Source of the DNA: Streptomyces sp. NBC_00286
Lineage (GTDB): Bacteria; Actinomycetota; Actinomycetes; Streptomycetales; Streptomycetaceae
Reading direction: 5' to 3'
Assembly (NCBI RefSeq): GCF_036173125.1
Contig: NZ_CP108054.1
Span: 4,278,001-4,342,000, forward strand
DNA length: 64,000 nt
Shown: positions 33,584-42,556 of the stretch, piece by piece
How positions within the stretch are numbered: the stretch's first letter is position 1
Layout of the letters: the number at the start of each line of letters is the position of its first letter
The notes under the pieces: generated by a model
Told to the model about the DNA's origin: nothing
Databases searched by the model: none
What the model saw: the letters and a program-made list of their open reading frames with translations, nothing else
Made by a program: the position numbers and the translations under genes

Positions 33584-34255
33584 ATGCGACCGCCCCACCC
33601 GACACAAGCCGGCTCGCCGACGTCCGGTGCGCTGCGCGCACTACGGGCCGGGCTGCTGGCAGTGCTGTGTGTGCTGCTGCCGCTGGCCGGACATGTCCTG
33701 TCGCAGGGGCATGCGCCGCGGTGGGTCATCGTGGTCGGGATGGCGGCGGTGGCCGGGCCGGGCGCGGCGGTTCTGACGCGGCATCGGCTGACGGACACCC
33801 AGCTGCTGGGCGTACTCGCCCTCGCGCAACTCGCCTACCACCTCGCCTACTCGTTGCCGGGTGCCTGCGTGGCGGTGACGGGACAGGACGGCACCTTCGG
33901 CGGCTCGTCCTGGCTGGTCGAGCACGACGCGGCGTCCGGGCCGCCGCCCGGTGTGCTGCTCGCCGGGCACCTGATCACCTTGCTGCTCGCCGCCCGTCTG
34001 ATGGGCGTCACGGAGCGGTTGCTGTGGCAGAGCAGGCCGCTGCTGGCCGCCCTACGACGCCTGCTCGTGTTCGTCTGGCCGCTGCTGAACGGCCGTCACA
34101 GCACCGGTCCGCAGATCGCGCTCCCCGACAGCACCTCGCCGCTGATGTCGGTGCTGCTCGTGCGGTTGAACGAGGGCAGGGCTCCGCCGTCCGCCGGGCA
34201 CGGCCCATTCGCCCTTCTCCGGCCGACGCCGATCGGCGCCCCCTGCATGCCCTGA
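33584..34255 (+). CDS. Membrane protein of the copper cluster, function unknown
   Basis: 223 residues with about four membrane helices (LRAGLLAVLCVLLPLAGHVL, WVIVVGMAAVAGPGAAVL, LLGVLALAQLAYHLAYSLPG, GVLLAGHLITLLLAARLMGV). The architecture parallels the gene at 38776, which also occurs beside copper genes; both have a small ectodomain with His and a basic C-terminus. Start taken at ATG 33584; the open frame upstream to 33425 is not convincing. First gene of a probable operon with CopC and CtaG/CopD. Confidence 0.65.
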   Translation: MRPPHPTQAGSPTSGALRALRAGLLAVLCVLLPLAGHVLSQGHAPRWVIVVGMAAVAGPGAAVLTRHRLTDTQLLGVLALAQLAYHLAYSLPGACVAVTGQDGTFGGSSWLVEHDAASGPPPGVLLAGHLITLLLAARLMGVTERLLWQSRPLLAALRRLLVFVWPLLNGRHSTGPQIALPDSTSPLMSVLLVRLNEGRAPPSAGHGPFALLRPTPIGAPCMP

Positions 34256-34338
34256 CGGGTCTGACGCGAGGGCCGCCCGGCGGGCCGGTCCCTCCACCCC
34301 GGTGGCCACGTCGCCGGGGCCACAGAGAGTCCCGCGTC

Positions 34339-34926
34339 ATGAACGTCACCGACCGGCGTGCCGTCCGCACGGCGGCACGCACCCTCGTCGCACCCGCCGC
34401 CCTGGCGGTCCTGGCCACTACCGCCCCGCAGGCCGCAGCCCACACCGAACTCGATACCACCAGTCCGGGCACGGGCGCCACACTCGCCGGACTGCCCCCG
34501 CGCATCGCGCTGTCCTTCAGCGACGCGATGACTCAGAAGTACTCCAAGGTCGCCGTCACCGGCCCAGGCGGCGCCTCGGCCGCCGCGGGCGACCCGCAGG
34601 TCGAGGGCAGGGCCGTCAGCCTTCCCCTCGACACCGGCTCCCCAGCCGGCCGCTACACCGTGGGCTATCGGGTCGTCTCCGCCGACGGCCATCCCGTCTC
34701 GGGCTCGTACACCTTCACCGTCAAGCAGACGGACAGTCCCAGCCCGTCTCCGCGTGCGGCGGAATCGGCCAATGCGCCGGCTCGGCAGCCCGAGTCGGAC
34801 CAGGCCGGTGGCGAGTCTTCGGACGCGGGCGGCACCATGCTGATCGGTGCCGGTGTGCTGGCCGTCGCCGTGGCGGCCGCGGGCGGGATTATGGCGCGGC
34901 GGAGGCGAGCCGGTCGTGGCCACTGA
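34339..34926 (+). CDS. copC: CopC-domain copper-resistance protein
   Basis: 195 residues. Signal peptide ending APQAAAHTELD, leaving a mature N-terminal His as in CopC proteins, where His1 binds Cu(II). CopC fold: TSPGTGATLAGLPPRIALSF, VGYRVVSADGHPVSGSYTFTV (second copper His). A Ser/Pro linker and one C-terminal membrane helix (MLIGAGVLAVAVAAAGGIMA) with basic stop-transfer tail anchor it at the cell surface. The next gene starts 11 bp before its stop, so copper is likely passed to the CtaG/CopD protein. Confidence 0.9.
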   Translation: MNVTDRRAVRTAARTLVAPAALAVLATTAPQAAAHTELDTTSPGTGATLAGLPPRIALSFSDAMTQKYSKVAVTGPGGASAAAGDPQVEGRAVSLPLDTGSPAGRYTVGYRVVSADGHPVSGSYTFTVKQTDSPSPSPRAAESANAPARQPESDQAGGESSDAGGTMLIGAGVLAVAVAAAGGIMARRRRAGRGH

Positions 34927-36961
34927 CACCACCAAGACCCGGCGGCTACCGCCTCTGTCCCTCGTGCTGGTCGCATCGGTCGGCCTCGCCGTAGCCGTGA
35001 CAGTGGCCGCCGTGCGCGCCGGTGGCGGCGCGACGTCCGAGATCCCCGGGATCCCGGACGCGGGGGTCGTGACCGCCTGGGGGCTGCCCGTGGCCCGCAC
35101 CGTCACGAATGCCGCCGCGGTGGCCACCGTCGGCTCGCTGCTCCTGGTCGTCGTCCTGCTGCCGGGCGGCAAGAGGCTCGGCCCCACGCAGCTGCGTTAC
35201 CTCAACTGGGCTGTGGCGGCAGGGGCGTTGTGGGCTGCCGCCTCGGCCGCCACCCTGGTGTTCACGCTCTCGGACCTGTTCGCCCGGCCGGTCGGCGACG
35301 TCGTGTCCCCCGCTGTGCTGGCCGACTTCGTATCCACGGATGCCCAAGGGCGGTCGTATGCCCTGATGGTGGCCGCCGGAGGCGTCATCGGGACGCTCTG
35401 CGTGGGCATCGGTACGGCGCGCTGGGCCCGCCTGGCGCTCCTGGTGGCCCTCGCCGGACTGCTGCCGCCCGCCTTCACCGGCCACTCCTCGGCTTCCGGC
35501 AACCATGACGCGGCGGTCACCAGCCTCGCGCTGCACTTGGCCGGTGTGGCCCTGTGGGTCGGCGGGCTGGTCTTCGTGCTGGTCGTCGCGGCCCGGCGGG
35601 AGCCGGACACGGCGGCCGCAGCCCGCCGCTTCAGTCCCCTCGCCGGCTGGGCGCTGCTCGCGGTCGCGGCCAGCGGCATCGTCAATGCCGCGGTCCGGCT
35701 CCCGTCCCTGGGCGACGTGTTCACCAGCCGGTACGGGCTGATGGTCATCGGCAAGGCGGTCGCGCTCGCCCTGCTCGGTGCCGTCGGCTGGTGGCACCGC
35801 CGCCGCACGCTGCCCGCTCTCGCGGACGGCAGCCGACGGGCGTTCGTCCGGCTCGCGGCCGGCGAACTGCTGCTCATGGCCGCCGCGATGGGCCTCGCGG
35901 TGGGCCTGTCACGTACCCCGGCGCCCGGTGCCGAGGACGCGTCGCTCTCCTCCGCCGAGGAGTTGCTGGGCTTCCCCATGCCGCCGCCGCTCGGCGACTT
36001 CCCGTGGACGCCGCTGTTCACCCGGTGGCACTTCGACCCGCTGTTCGCGTTCGGCACCGCGGCGGCCGCCCTGCTGTACGTGGCGGGCGTACTGAAGTTG
36101 CGCGCCCGGGGCGACAAGTGGCCGGTCGGGCGCACCCTTTCGTGGCTGCTGGGCCTGGCGGTGACCGTGCTGGCGACCATGAGCGGGCTGGCCGTCTACG
36201 GCAAGGTGCTGTTCAGCGTGCACATGGGCCAGCACATGATCCTCGCGATGACGGTGCCGATCCTGCTCGTCCTGGGCGCGCCCGCCACCCTCGCCCTGCG
36301 CGCCCTGCCCCGCGCCCCCAAGGGCGAGCCGGACGGGCCGCGGGAGATGCTCCTCAAGCTGCTGCACAGCCGCTACGTGAAGGTCATCTCGCATCCGGTG
36401 GTGGCGAGCGTGCTGTTCATCGGCAGCGCCTTCGTCGTCTACTACAGCTCGCTCTTCGAGACCCTGATGCGCAGTCATCTGGGCCACATGTTCATGCTGG
36501 TGCATTTCCTGGCCGTCGGACTGCTGTTCTTCTGGGTCGTCATCGGCATCGACCCCGGACCGCACCGACCGCCCCATCTGGGCCGTCTGTTCGCGCTGAT
36601 CCTGACGATGCCGTTCCACTCCTGGTTCAGCATCTCGCTGATGAGCTCGACCGCGCTGATCGGCGAGGGCTGGTGGTCCGCGCTCGACCGGCCCTGGGTC
36701 GAGTATCCGCTGGACGACCAGTACGACGCCGGGGCCATCGCCTGGGCCACCGGCGACATCCCCGTCCTGATCACCACGATCATCCTGGCCATCCAGTGGG
36801 TCCGCTCCGACCAGCGCGAGGCCCGCCGTATCGACCGGAAGATCGACCGCGGCGACGAGAACGACCCGCTGGCCGCCTACAACGCCTACCTGGCGAGCCT
36901 GCACGCCCGCGACCGGCAGCCCGCCCGCACCACCAACTCCGCACCCACCGAGGAATCGTGA
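34916..36961 (+). CDS. CopD-CtaG fusion, copper import / cytochrome oxidase assembly membrane protein
   Basis: 681 residues from a GTG inside the copC end. The first half is a CopD domain (LALHLAGVALWVGGLVFVLV, GWALLAVAASGIVNAAVRLP). The second is a CtaG/caa3-assembly domain (FSVHMGQHMILAMTVPILL, HMFMLVHFLAVGLLFFW, MPFHSWFSISLMSSTALIGE), about 14 membrane segments in all. Conserved His in HMGQHM and HSW can carry copper. With CopC it should take copper into the cell or to the Cu centres of oxidases. Overlaps the DsbA gene as GTGA. Confidence 0.9.
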   Translation: MATDTTKTRRLPPLSLVLVASVGLAVAVTVAAVRAGGGATSEIPGIPDAGVVTAWGLPVARTVTNAAAVATVGSLLLVVVLLPGGKRLGPTQLRYLNWAVAAGALWAAASAATLVFTLSDLFARPVGDVVSPAVLADFVSTDAQGRSYALMVAAGGVIGTLCVGIGTARWARLALLVALAGLLPPAFTGHSSASGNHDAAVTSLALHLAGVALWVGGLVFVLVVAARREPDTAAAARRFSPLAGWALLAVAASGIVNAAVRLPSLGDVFTSRYGLMVIGKAVALALLGAVGWWHRRRTLPALADGSRRAFVRLAAGELLLMAAAMGLAVGLSRTPAPGAEDASLSSAEELLGFPMPPPLGDFPWTPLFTRWHFDPLFAFGTAAAALLYVAGVLKLRARGDKWPVGRTLSWLLGLAVTVLATMSGLAVYGKVLFSVHMGQHMILAMTVPILLVLGAPATLALRALPRAPKGEPDGPREMLLKLLHSRYVKVISHPVVASVLFIGSAFVVYYSSLFETLMRSHLGHMFMLVHFLAVGLLFFWVVIGIDPGPHRPPHLGRLFALILTMPFHSWFSISLMSSTALIGEGWWSALDRPWVEYPLDDQYDAGAIAWATGDIPVLITTIILAIQWVRSDQREARRIDRKIDRGDENDPLAAYNAYLASLHARDRQPARTTNSAPTEES

Positions 36962-37626
36962 AGAAGATCAAGAAGCACCTCATCGTCGCCGCGGCGCTCG
37001 TCGCCGCGTTCGCCGCCGCCCTCGGCGCCTTCCTGCTGTTCTCCCCCGACGACCGCGACGCCGGCGGCGTGAACGTGCAGCCCGCCGCCGAGGCCCTGCC
37101 GGTGCGCGCCAGCAGCCACCGCCTCACCGAGCCGAAGAAGAGCGAACTCACCATCGTGGAGTTCCTGGACTTCGAGTGCGAGGCATGCGGGGCGATGTAC
37201 CCGGTGGTGGAGAAGCTGCGCGAGGAGTACGGCGACCGGGTCACCTTCGTCGCCCGCTACTTCCCCATGCCCGGCCACCGCAACGCCGAGCCGGCCGCAC
37301 GCGCCGCCGAAGCCGCCGCCCGGCAGAGCAAGTTCGAGGAGATGTACACCAAGCTCTTCACCACCCAGAAGGAGTGGGGCGAGTCACAGGAGTGGAAGGA
37401 ATCCGTCTTCCGCGGCTACGCGAAGCAACTCGGCCTGGACATGAAGAAGTTCGACGCCGACCTCGCCGATCCGGAGACCGCCGGACGCGTCCAGGCCGAC
37501 CAGCGTGACGGCCTCGGACTGGGCGTGCAGGGCACTCCGACCTTCTTTGTCGACGGAACCATGATCCAAACCCCCGGTTCATACGAGGCGTTCAAGGCAC
37601 TCATCGACAACCGACTGTCCGACTGA
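36958..37626 (+). CDS. DsbA-family thioredoxin-fold protein, membrane anchored
   Basis: 222 residues from GTG 36958. N-terminal membrane anchor (HLIVAAALVAAFAAALGAFL). Thioredoxin fold with active site Cys74-Glu-Ala-Cys77 (FLDFECEACGAMYPVV), helical insert, and cis-Pro loop GVQGTPTFFVDG. It would form or isomerise disulfides outside the membrane, or reduce Cys ligands during copper-centre assembly, in keeping with the neighbours. Coupled to the CopD/CtaG gene. Confidence 0.9.
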   Translation: MKKIKKHLIVAAALVAAFAAALGAFLLFSPDDRDAGGVNVQPAAEALPVRASSHRLTEPKKSELTIVEFLDFECEACGAMYPVVEKLREEYGDRVTFVARYFPMPGHRNAEPAARAAEAAARQSKFEEMYTKLFTTQKEWGESQEWKESVFRGYAKQLGLDMKKFDADLADPETAGRVQADQRDGLGLGVQGTPTFFVDGTMIQTPGSYEAFKALIDNRLSD

Positions 37627-37647
37627 CGCAAGCGGGGAGGCAGCACC

Positions 37648-38214
37648 ATGCAGTACCTGATCGACCAGGCACGTGTCTTCCGCGCCCGCGCGGCGGCCCA
37701 CACCGTGGACCTGGCCGACGTCGCCCGGCGCCACCGGCCGCGGGCGATGTTCATCTCCTGCTCCGACGCCCGCGTCGTACCCGCCCTGATCACCGCCGCT
37801 CAGCCAGGAGACCTCTTCGAACTGCGCACATACGGAGGGGTGATACCTCCATACGACGCGAAGACGCCGACCGGCGAAGGCCGGACGATGGAGTACGCGG
37901 TCAGCGAGCTGCACGTCTCGGACATCATCGTCTGCGGCCACTCGCACTGCGACGTCGTCACCGCGGCGATGCACAACAGCCTGGCGACCTCCGGCATCAC
38001 GGAGTCCGACGACGACTCCGCCCCGCTGATCGGAGACCTCACCGCCACCGGGCACTGGCACGTCCTGACGCAGCTCGACGCGCTCAGCAACTACCCGTGC
38101 GTCGCGCCCCGGCTGGCCGACCGGTCGTTGCAGCTGCACGCCTGGTTCCACGACATCGACACCGGCACGACCCTGGCCCACCACGCCCGCGCCAGTGCCT
38201 TCCTGCCCCTGTGA
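37648..38214 (+). CDS. Beta-type carbonic anhydrase
   Basis: 188 residues. Zinc ligands Cys38 (MFISCSDARVVP), His98 and Cys101 (VCGHSHCDVV), with the Asp40-Arg42 dyad. It hydrates CO2 to bicarbonate in the cytoplasm. It is shorter in the N-terminus than many beta-CAs but complete in the active site. RBS GGGAGG precedes the ATG. Its place in a copper-cluster operon is unusual; similar anhydrases more often adjoin SulP transporters. Confidence 0.88.
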   Translation: MQYLIDQARVFRARAAAHTVDLADVARRHRPRAMFISCSDARVVPALITAAQPGDLFELRTYGGVIPPYDAKTPTGEGRTMEYAVSELHVSDIIVCGHSHCDVVTAAMHNSLATSGITESDDDSAPLIGDLTATGHWHVLTQLDALSNYPCVAPRLADRSLQLHAWFHDIDTGTTLAHHARASAFLPL

Positions 38215-38256
38215 ACAGCCCCACCCGACCCGACGTATACGACAAGGTGAACGCCC

Positions 38257-38712
38257 GTGACCGCCCCCAGCCGACTCGCCTACGACGAACGCCTGGCCGC
38301 CCCGAGAATCTGGTGGGCCATCGCCGTCCTCTTCGGCCTCTCCCTGGCCCTGGTCTTCCTTCCCTACGGGCTGATCGCCGCGCTCATCGCCATGGCCATC
38401 GGCACCTGTCTGGCCGGGATGTACGTCAGCGCACAGGGATCGACACGCATCCGGGTCACCGGCGACACGTTGTTCGTAATGGACGCTCGCATCCCGCTGA
38501 CCGCGTTGGGGCAGCCGGAGGTCCTCGACGGCGAGGAAGCGCGGGCCTGGCGGACGTACAAGGCGGACATGCGCGCGTTCATGGTGATGCGCAGCTTCAT
38601 CCCCACCGCGGTGCGCGTCGAGGTCCTCGACCCCGACGACCCCACCCCGTACCTCTACCTCTCCACCCGGACGCCGGACCGGCTCGCCAAGGCGATCGGT
38701 GAGCGGGCCTGA
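38257..38712 (+). CDS. DUF3093 membrane protein
   Basis: 151 residues from GTG 38257. Matches the actinobacterial DUF3093 pattern: YDERLAAPRIWWAIAVLFGL at the start, two membrane helices, GSTRIRVTGDTLFVMDARIP, and ARAWRTYKADMRAFMVMRSFIPTAV with a terminal YLYLSTRTPDRLAKAI. Function unknown; usually a single housekeeping-type gene, here placed behind the carbonic anhydrase. Confidence 0.85.
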   Translation: MTAPSRLAYDERLAAPRIWWAIAVLFGLSLALVFLPYGLIAALIAMAIGTCLAGMYVSAQGSTRIRVTGDTLFVMDARIPLTALGQPEVLDGEEARAWRTYKADMRAFMVMRSFIPTAVRVEVLDPDDPTPYLYLSTRTPDRLAKAIGERA

Positions 38713-38775
38713 CCGTGCGGCGTCGTACCACTGTTGCCAGTACGGACGCCACCCGGTAGGGAAAGATGAGCGACC

Positions 38776-39747
38776 GTGCCGCGTGATCAGGTGACCGGGC
38801 ATGAGGGACGTGCCGGAACAGGCCGGGCCAGCCGCGCGGGAGCATGCACACGGGCCGGTCTGTTCGCCGTGCTCGGCACCGTGCTCGCGACCTTCGGTCA
38901 CCACGCGATCGCCGAAGGCACGGTGCCCTGGCGGCTGGTGGGCGCGGCGATCGTGGCCCAGTTCGTGGTGGTCTGGCCGCTGGCACGTCGCCGCTACGGG
39001 CCGGCCGCGACCGTGGTGGTCACGCTGGCGGTGCAGGGTGTGCTCCATCTGGCGCTGTCCTTCGCGGACGGCGACACGCAGGCGGCGGTGCCGGGGCACG
39101 CCGGGCATCTCGCTGCCGCCGCGGGGGACGGTCACGCCTGGCATCACGCCGGAGCGGCGATGACGACCGTGCATGCGGCCGCCGCGCTGGTCGTGGCCTG
39201 GCTGCTGCACCGGGCGGACGCGCGGATGACGGCCGCGCTCGGCACACTCCGCACGCTCGCCAGAGCGGCCGCGACCGCTCTGGCCCAGGTGCTGCCGCGA
39301 CCGGTGTACGACACCGGCCGGGTGTTGTTCACGCTGCCCGGCCGCCGACCGGGCACCTCCTTCGAGCTAGTGCCACAAGCATGGGACGACGTACTGGAGC
39401 ACGCGGTGGTGCGCAGGGGACCACCGCGGCGGGAGCACTTCCGCTCCGTCACCGGTCCCGGCATCCGCGGGACCGGTCTTTCCCGTATCAGCAAGGAGTT
39501 CCCCTGTGTCCATGTCCACCCATCTGGTGGCCCATGCCGGTCGCCGCATCGCTCTCGCCGGTGCCGCCGCGCTGACTGCCACGCTCACCCTGGCCACACC
39601 GGTCGCCGCGCACGCGGAGGTCGAGGCCGACAAGCCCCAGGCCCTGGCCGAGAAGGCCACCCTCAGCTTTGTCTCCGAGGCCGAGTCCGACACCGCCGGC
39701 TTCACCGAACTGCGCGTCGTACTGCCCGAGGGCATCGCTCCCGGTGA
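38776..39747 (+). CDS. Membrane protein whose frame runs into the YcnI gene
   Basis: The GTG at 38776 opens a 323-residue frame. Residues 1-235 look real: membrane helices (LFAVLGTVLATFGHHAIAEG, VVTLAVQGVLHLALSFADG, GAAMTTVHAAAALVVAWLLH) with a His-rich loop between, as in copper-cluster proteins. From about residue 245 the frame overlaps ycnI (from 39506) out of phase and reads as Arg/His-rich nonsense. The natural stop seems to have been lost, by a small indel near 39440-39500, or the tail is a real overlap. Treat the C-terminal 80 residues as unreliable. Confidence 0.6.
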   Translation: MPRDQVTGHEGRAGTGRASRAGACTRAGLFAVLGTVLATFGHHAIAEGTVPWRLVGAAIVAQFVVVWPLARRRYGPAATVVVTLAVQGVLHLALSFADGDTQAAVPGHAGHLAAAAGDGHAWHHAGAAMTTVHAAAALVVAWLLHRADARMTAALGTLRTLARAAATALAQVLPRPVYDTGRVLFTLPGRRPGTSFELVPQAWDDVLEHAVVRRGPPRREHFRSVTGPGIRGTGLSRISKEFPCVHVHPSGGPCRSPHRSRRCRRADCHAHPGHTGRRARGGRGRQAPGPGREGHPQLCLRGRVRHRRLHRTARRTARGHRSR

Positions 39748-40249
39748 CGTCACGCTCGACGAGGCTCCCAAGGGCTGGAAGCTGAAGGCCGCCGACGACG
39801 GGTACACCGTCGGCGGCCCCGCCCTGAAGACCGGCGTCGACGCCGAGCACAAGATCAAGATCCGGCAGCTGCCGGACGCGAAGGAGCTCGCATTCAAGAC
39901 CGTCGAGACCTACAGCGACGGCGAAGTCTCCCGCTGGATCGAGCTGCCCAGCGGCGGCGAGGAACCCGAACAGCCCGCGCCGGTCCTGACGTTGAAGGCG
40001 GCGGCACCGGGCGCCACCCCCCTCAGCCCGAGCCCCACCGCAAGTGAGACGCCCACCCCGACCCCTACCCCCTCGGTCACCGAGTCGGCCACCACGGCCG
40101 CAGGCGCCGAAACCGAGAACACAGCCGCCGAGGAGGACGAGGGAAGCTCGGCCGGCGTGATCATCGGCGGGGTGGTCGTGGCCCTGCTGGTGCTCGGTGG
40201 CGGAGCATGGTGGCTGGCCAAGCGGCGCACCGCGTCGTCGCACAATTGA
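39506..40249 (+). CDS. YcnI-like DUF1775 copper-binding surface protein
   Basis: 247 residues from GTG 39506, 7 bases after AAGGAG. Signal peptide to VAAHAEVEADKPQ, giving a mature N-terminal His that binds copper in YcnI. DUF1775 domain (FTELRVVLPEGIAPGDVTL, YSDGEVSRWIELP), then a Pro/Thr-rich linker and C-terminal membrane helix (VIIGGVVVALLVLGGGAWWL). Works with CopC/CopD proteins in copper handling at the cell surface. Followed by a strong terminator. Confidence 0.88.
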   Translation: MSMSTHLVAHAGRRIALAGAAALTATLTLATPVAAHAEVEADKPQALAEKATLSFVSEAESDTAGFTELRVVLPEGIAPGDVTLDEAPKGWKLKAADDGYTVGGPALKTGVDAEHKIKIRQLPDAKELAFKTVETYSDGEVSRWIELPSGGEEPEQPAPVLTLKAAAPGATPLSPSPTASETPTPTPTPSVTESATTAAGAETENTAAEEDEGSSAGVIIGGVVVALLVLGGGAWWLAKRRTASSHN

Positions 40250-40264
40250 CCCACTGCCTGCCGC

Positions 40265-40298
40265 GTCTGTGGGGCGGGACCCCTTCCGCCCCACAGAC
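40265..40298 (+). terminator. Terminator after the copper operon
   Basis: GTCTGTGGGGCGG (40265-40277) pairs perfectly with CCGCCCCACAGAC (40286-40298) around an 8-base loop, 15 bp after the ycnI-like stop codon. Confidence 0.85.
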
Positions 40299-40440
40299 GA
40301 GTTCGGCCGATCAGGCAATACGAACGACCGCGATACGAGGCACACGGCAGCAGCTGCTCGAGGACGCAGGGGCCGCGATCCGGCCGAACGCTCTCGGGAT
40401 GGCCACCGTCATAGCGGTAGCCGTCTCGGAGGGATCCACC

Positions 40441-40941
40441 ATGCCCATGACTGCCGTACGCTTCGGTCCCCGTTTCATGTCCGCTGCCGTACTGATCGGG
40501 GCGCTGATGTGCGCCACTGCTGCCTGTGGCACCGAGGCGTCGACGTCCTCTGGATCCGCCGAGGGGACTGAGCCGAAGAGCGCCATCGGACAGAGTGAGA
40601 TCACCTGGGAGGAGCCCGCCTCGTACGCGTACACGCTGACGTCGAGTGAACAGGCCCTGCATGGGACCTTCCGGGTGACGGTCCGAGACGGCAAAGCGGC
40701 AAAGGCCGTCGGCCTTGACGACAACGGCCGACAGGCGCTGCAGCAGGTACCTGGTCAAGTACCCACGATCGGCGACCTGTTGGAGAGGCTTGAACAGGCC
40801 CGGCGCGACAAAGTGAATACGGCGGAGGCGGAGTACGCCGGCGACGGGCACCCGGTACGGATCACCCTGGACGGGAACGAGAACACGATCGACGACGAAG
40901 CCCTGTACGTCATCAGCGCCTACGAACCAGCCATGAGCTAG
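40441..40941 (+). CDS. DUF6174-type lipoprotein
   Basis: 166 residues from ATG 40441, six bases after GGAGGGA. A hydrophobic leader ends ALMCATAACGTEAS, a weak lipobox, so it is probably secreted or lipid-anchored. The mature part has YAYTLTSSEQALHGTFRVTV, RDGKAAKAVGLDD, VPTIGDLLERLEQAR and DDEALYVISAYEPAM, the pattern I associate with DUF6174 proteins. Function unknown. Confidence 0.72.
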   Translation: MPMTAVRFGPRFMSAAVLIGALMCATAACGTEASTSSGSAEGTEPKSAIGQSEITWEEPASYAYTLTSSEQALHGTFRVTVRDGKAAKAVGLDDNGRQALQQVPGQVPTIGDLLERLEQARRDKVNTAEAEYAGDGHPVRITLDGNENTIDDEALYVISAYEPAMS

Positions 40942-41115
40942 GCCGTGACGGCGGACCGTTCAGCGAGGTGAGCCTGAGTCAGTGCACGCCCACTGCCTGG
41001 TTCGCGGCCACGAGATGGTGCGGCAGCCCAGCGAGGTTGTGGTGCCACTCAGCAGCCGACGTGGACCGGGACCAGTGCCGGGCGCCATCTACGCGGCGGA
41101 GCCCCGCACTCGGCA

Positions 41116-41532
41116 TCAAGAGCGGTTGATCAGTTTTCTGACCTCGGAAGGAATCTCGTTGCCGGAGTGGACGGCGACGAAGCGAGCGTCACCGGGTTCT
41201 TCTCCCACCGCGATGGCGATGCTGGGATCCAGCCCCTCGACCGCATAGGCGGTCGTCGAGGTCGGCGTTGTCCGACCGTCGTCATCGTCGTTCGGTGTGT
41301 CGTCGCATGGCGGGAGGGTGGCGGGACCGAGCTTGTCCTCAACCGTGAAATCGATGTTCGCCACATCCGAGTACGTACGGTTCTTGTAGTCGACCAGGAA
41401 CGCACAGGACGACGCGGACTCGCCGCCATCGTCGTCGCTCGACGACGTACAGGCGACGGACACCGCAAAGGTGGCTGCCGCCAGCAGTGTGCCAATGGAT
41501 CCGCTCCGGCCGACCGGGAGTACGGCTTTCAT
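41116..41532 (-). CDS. DUF6281-like lipoprotein
   Basis: 138 residues from ATG 41532. Leader GTLLAAATFAVSVACTSSSDD with a lipobox-type cysteine (VAC). Mature part SSCAFLVDYKNRTYSDVANI, GPATLPPCDDTP, PSIAIAVGEEPGDARFVAVH ends VRKLINRS. Two Cys in the mature chain may form a disulfide. The pattern fits the small secreted DUF6281 group; role unknown. It is convergent with the DUF6174-type gene. Confidence 0.7.
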   Translation of the reverse strand: MKAVLPVGRSGSIGTLLAAATFAVSVACTSSSDDDGGESASSCAFLVDYKNRTYSDVANIDFTVEDKLGPATLPPCDDTPNDDDDGRTTPTSTTAYAVEGLDPSIAIAVGEEPGDARFVAVHSGNEIPSEVRKLINRS

Positions 41533-41680
41533 CGAATGTGCCTCCTCGCGGAGCATCAGCTCCGGCTCAGTAGATACCGCGCAGGCCGAGGACATCACCC
41601 CTGCCAGCGTCCTGGCCTTGGTCGTGCACCTGAACGAGCTTCCGTACGTGGTGAGGTTCTCGTGCGCCCGGTAGGGCCTT

Positions 41681-41938
41681 TCAGTCCGAAGACGTGTCCG
41701 GCCTCATGAGTACGACGGTGCGGATATGGAATCCGTTCACGCGGCTGCTGGTCGGCCTGTCCGTGAAGCCGTCGTCGTGAGCGTTGGAGCGGACGCCGGC
41801 CTCGCGCACGTCGTCCGCCTCGTAGCTCGTGCAGGCCACGAAGTCGGCCTTGTGCGCGTCGGCCTGGTCGGCGTAGCCACAGTTGTTGCGGCTAGGGCAT
41901 CGACCCGTCCGTGACCTCAGTACCGGCGTGACGGGCAT
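41681..41938 (-). pseudogene. Unidentified secreted-protein fragment
   Basis: The reverse frame encodes NNCGYADQADAHKADFVACTSY and SSRVNGFHIRTVVLMRPD before a stop at 41681. Two Cys and the composition suggest the end of a small secreted protein, but there is no signal peptide and the frame runs into the MFS remnant upstream. Not recognised. The stretch 41533-41680 shows nothing else. Confidence 0.3.
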
Positions 41939-42350
41939 CGGACGCGTTGCGCGGAACTTCGGCGGGCGGCGCGGTGAGCCGGGCGCGGCGCAGGGCCGGG
42001 GAGGCCGCGGCGACCGCCAGTGTGGCCACGACGCAGACCAGGCCGCCGGTGACCACGGCGGTGCGGGCGCTGGTCAGTTCGACGAGGAAGCCGACGGCGG
42101 CGTTGCCCAGGGCCGGCGAGACGCCGGCCTGGACCATCCACAGGCTGCTGACCGGTCCGCGCAGTTCGTCCGGTGTGCCGTGCTGGAGCAGGGCCGAGCA
42201 CAGGGTCCCGGAGATGGGTCGCCCAGCCCGGCGAGGGCCAGCAGGGTGAGGGCGAGTGGGAGGTACGAGGTGGCGCCGAAGCCTGTCAGGGGCAGTCCCC
42301 ACACCAGGACCGCGCCGATCAGGGCGTGACCGCCGGCGCGGCCGGTCCAG
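41892..42350 (-). pseudogene. C-terminal remnant of an MFS transporter
   Basis: On the reverse strand, GAVLVWGLPLTGFGATSYLP and LALTLLALAGLG (frame 1) are followed after about 42210 in another frame by SGTLCSALLQHGTPDELRGP, VSSLWMVQAGVSPALGNAAV and TAVVTGGLVCVVATLAVAAA, with the stop at 41892. This is the last four membrane segments of an EntS-like MFS exporter with one frameshift. The first eight segments are gone; a TetR fragment abuts. Confidence 0.7.
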
Positions 42351-42356
42351 CCGCTG

Positions 42357-42548
42357 GTGGCCGCGCCCGCCCATCTGGAACTCGCGGATCTGCAACAACT
42401 GCCGCCGCCGTGGCTGCGCTCCGAGACGGAAGAGAAACTGCCTTACCTGAAGCGGGTCAGCGAGTTGGATCCCGACTCGCCCGACACGCTCTTCGAGTTC
42501 TCCCTGGACGTCTGCATCGACGGGATCGCGGCCCGTGCGCAGGCTTGA
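42357..42548 (+). pseudogene. C-terminal fragment of a TetR regulator
   Basis: The forward frame encodes HLELADLQQLPPPWLRSETE and DTLFEFSLDVCIDGIAARAQ, typical of the last helices of TetR proteins (FEFGLDRLLDGI). The DNA-binding half is absent. It lies head to head with the MFS remnant, so a TetR-MFS pair has been deleted across its middle. Confidence 0.6.
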
Positions 42549-42556
42549 GTGGCCGG

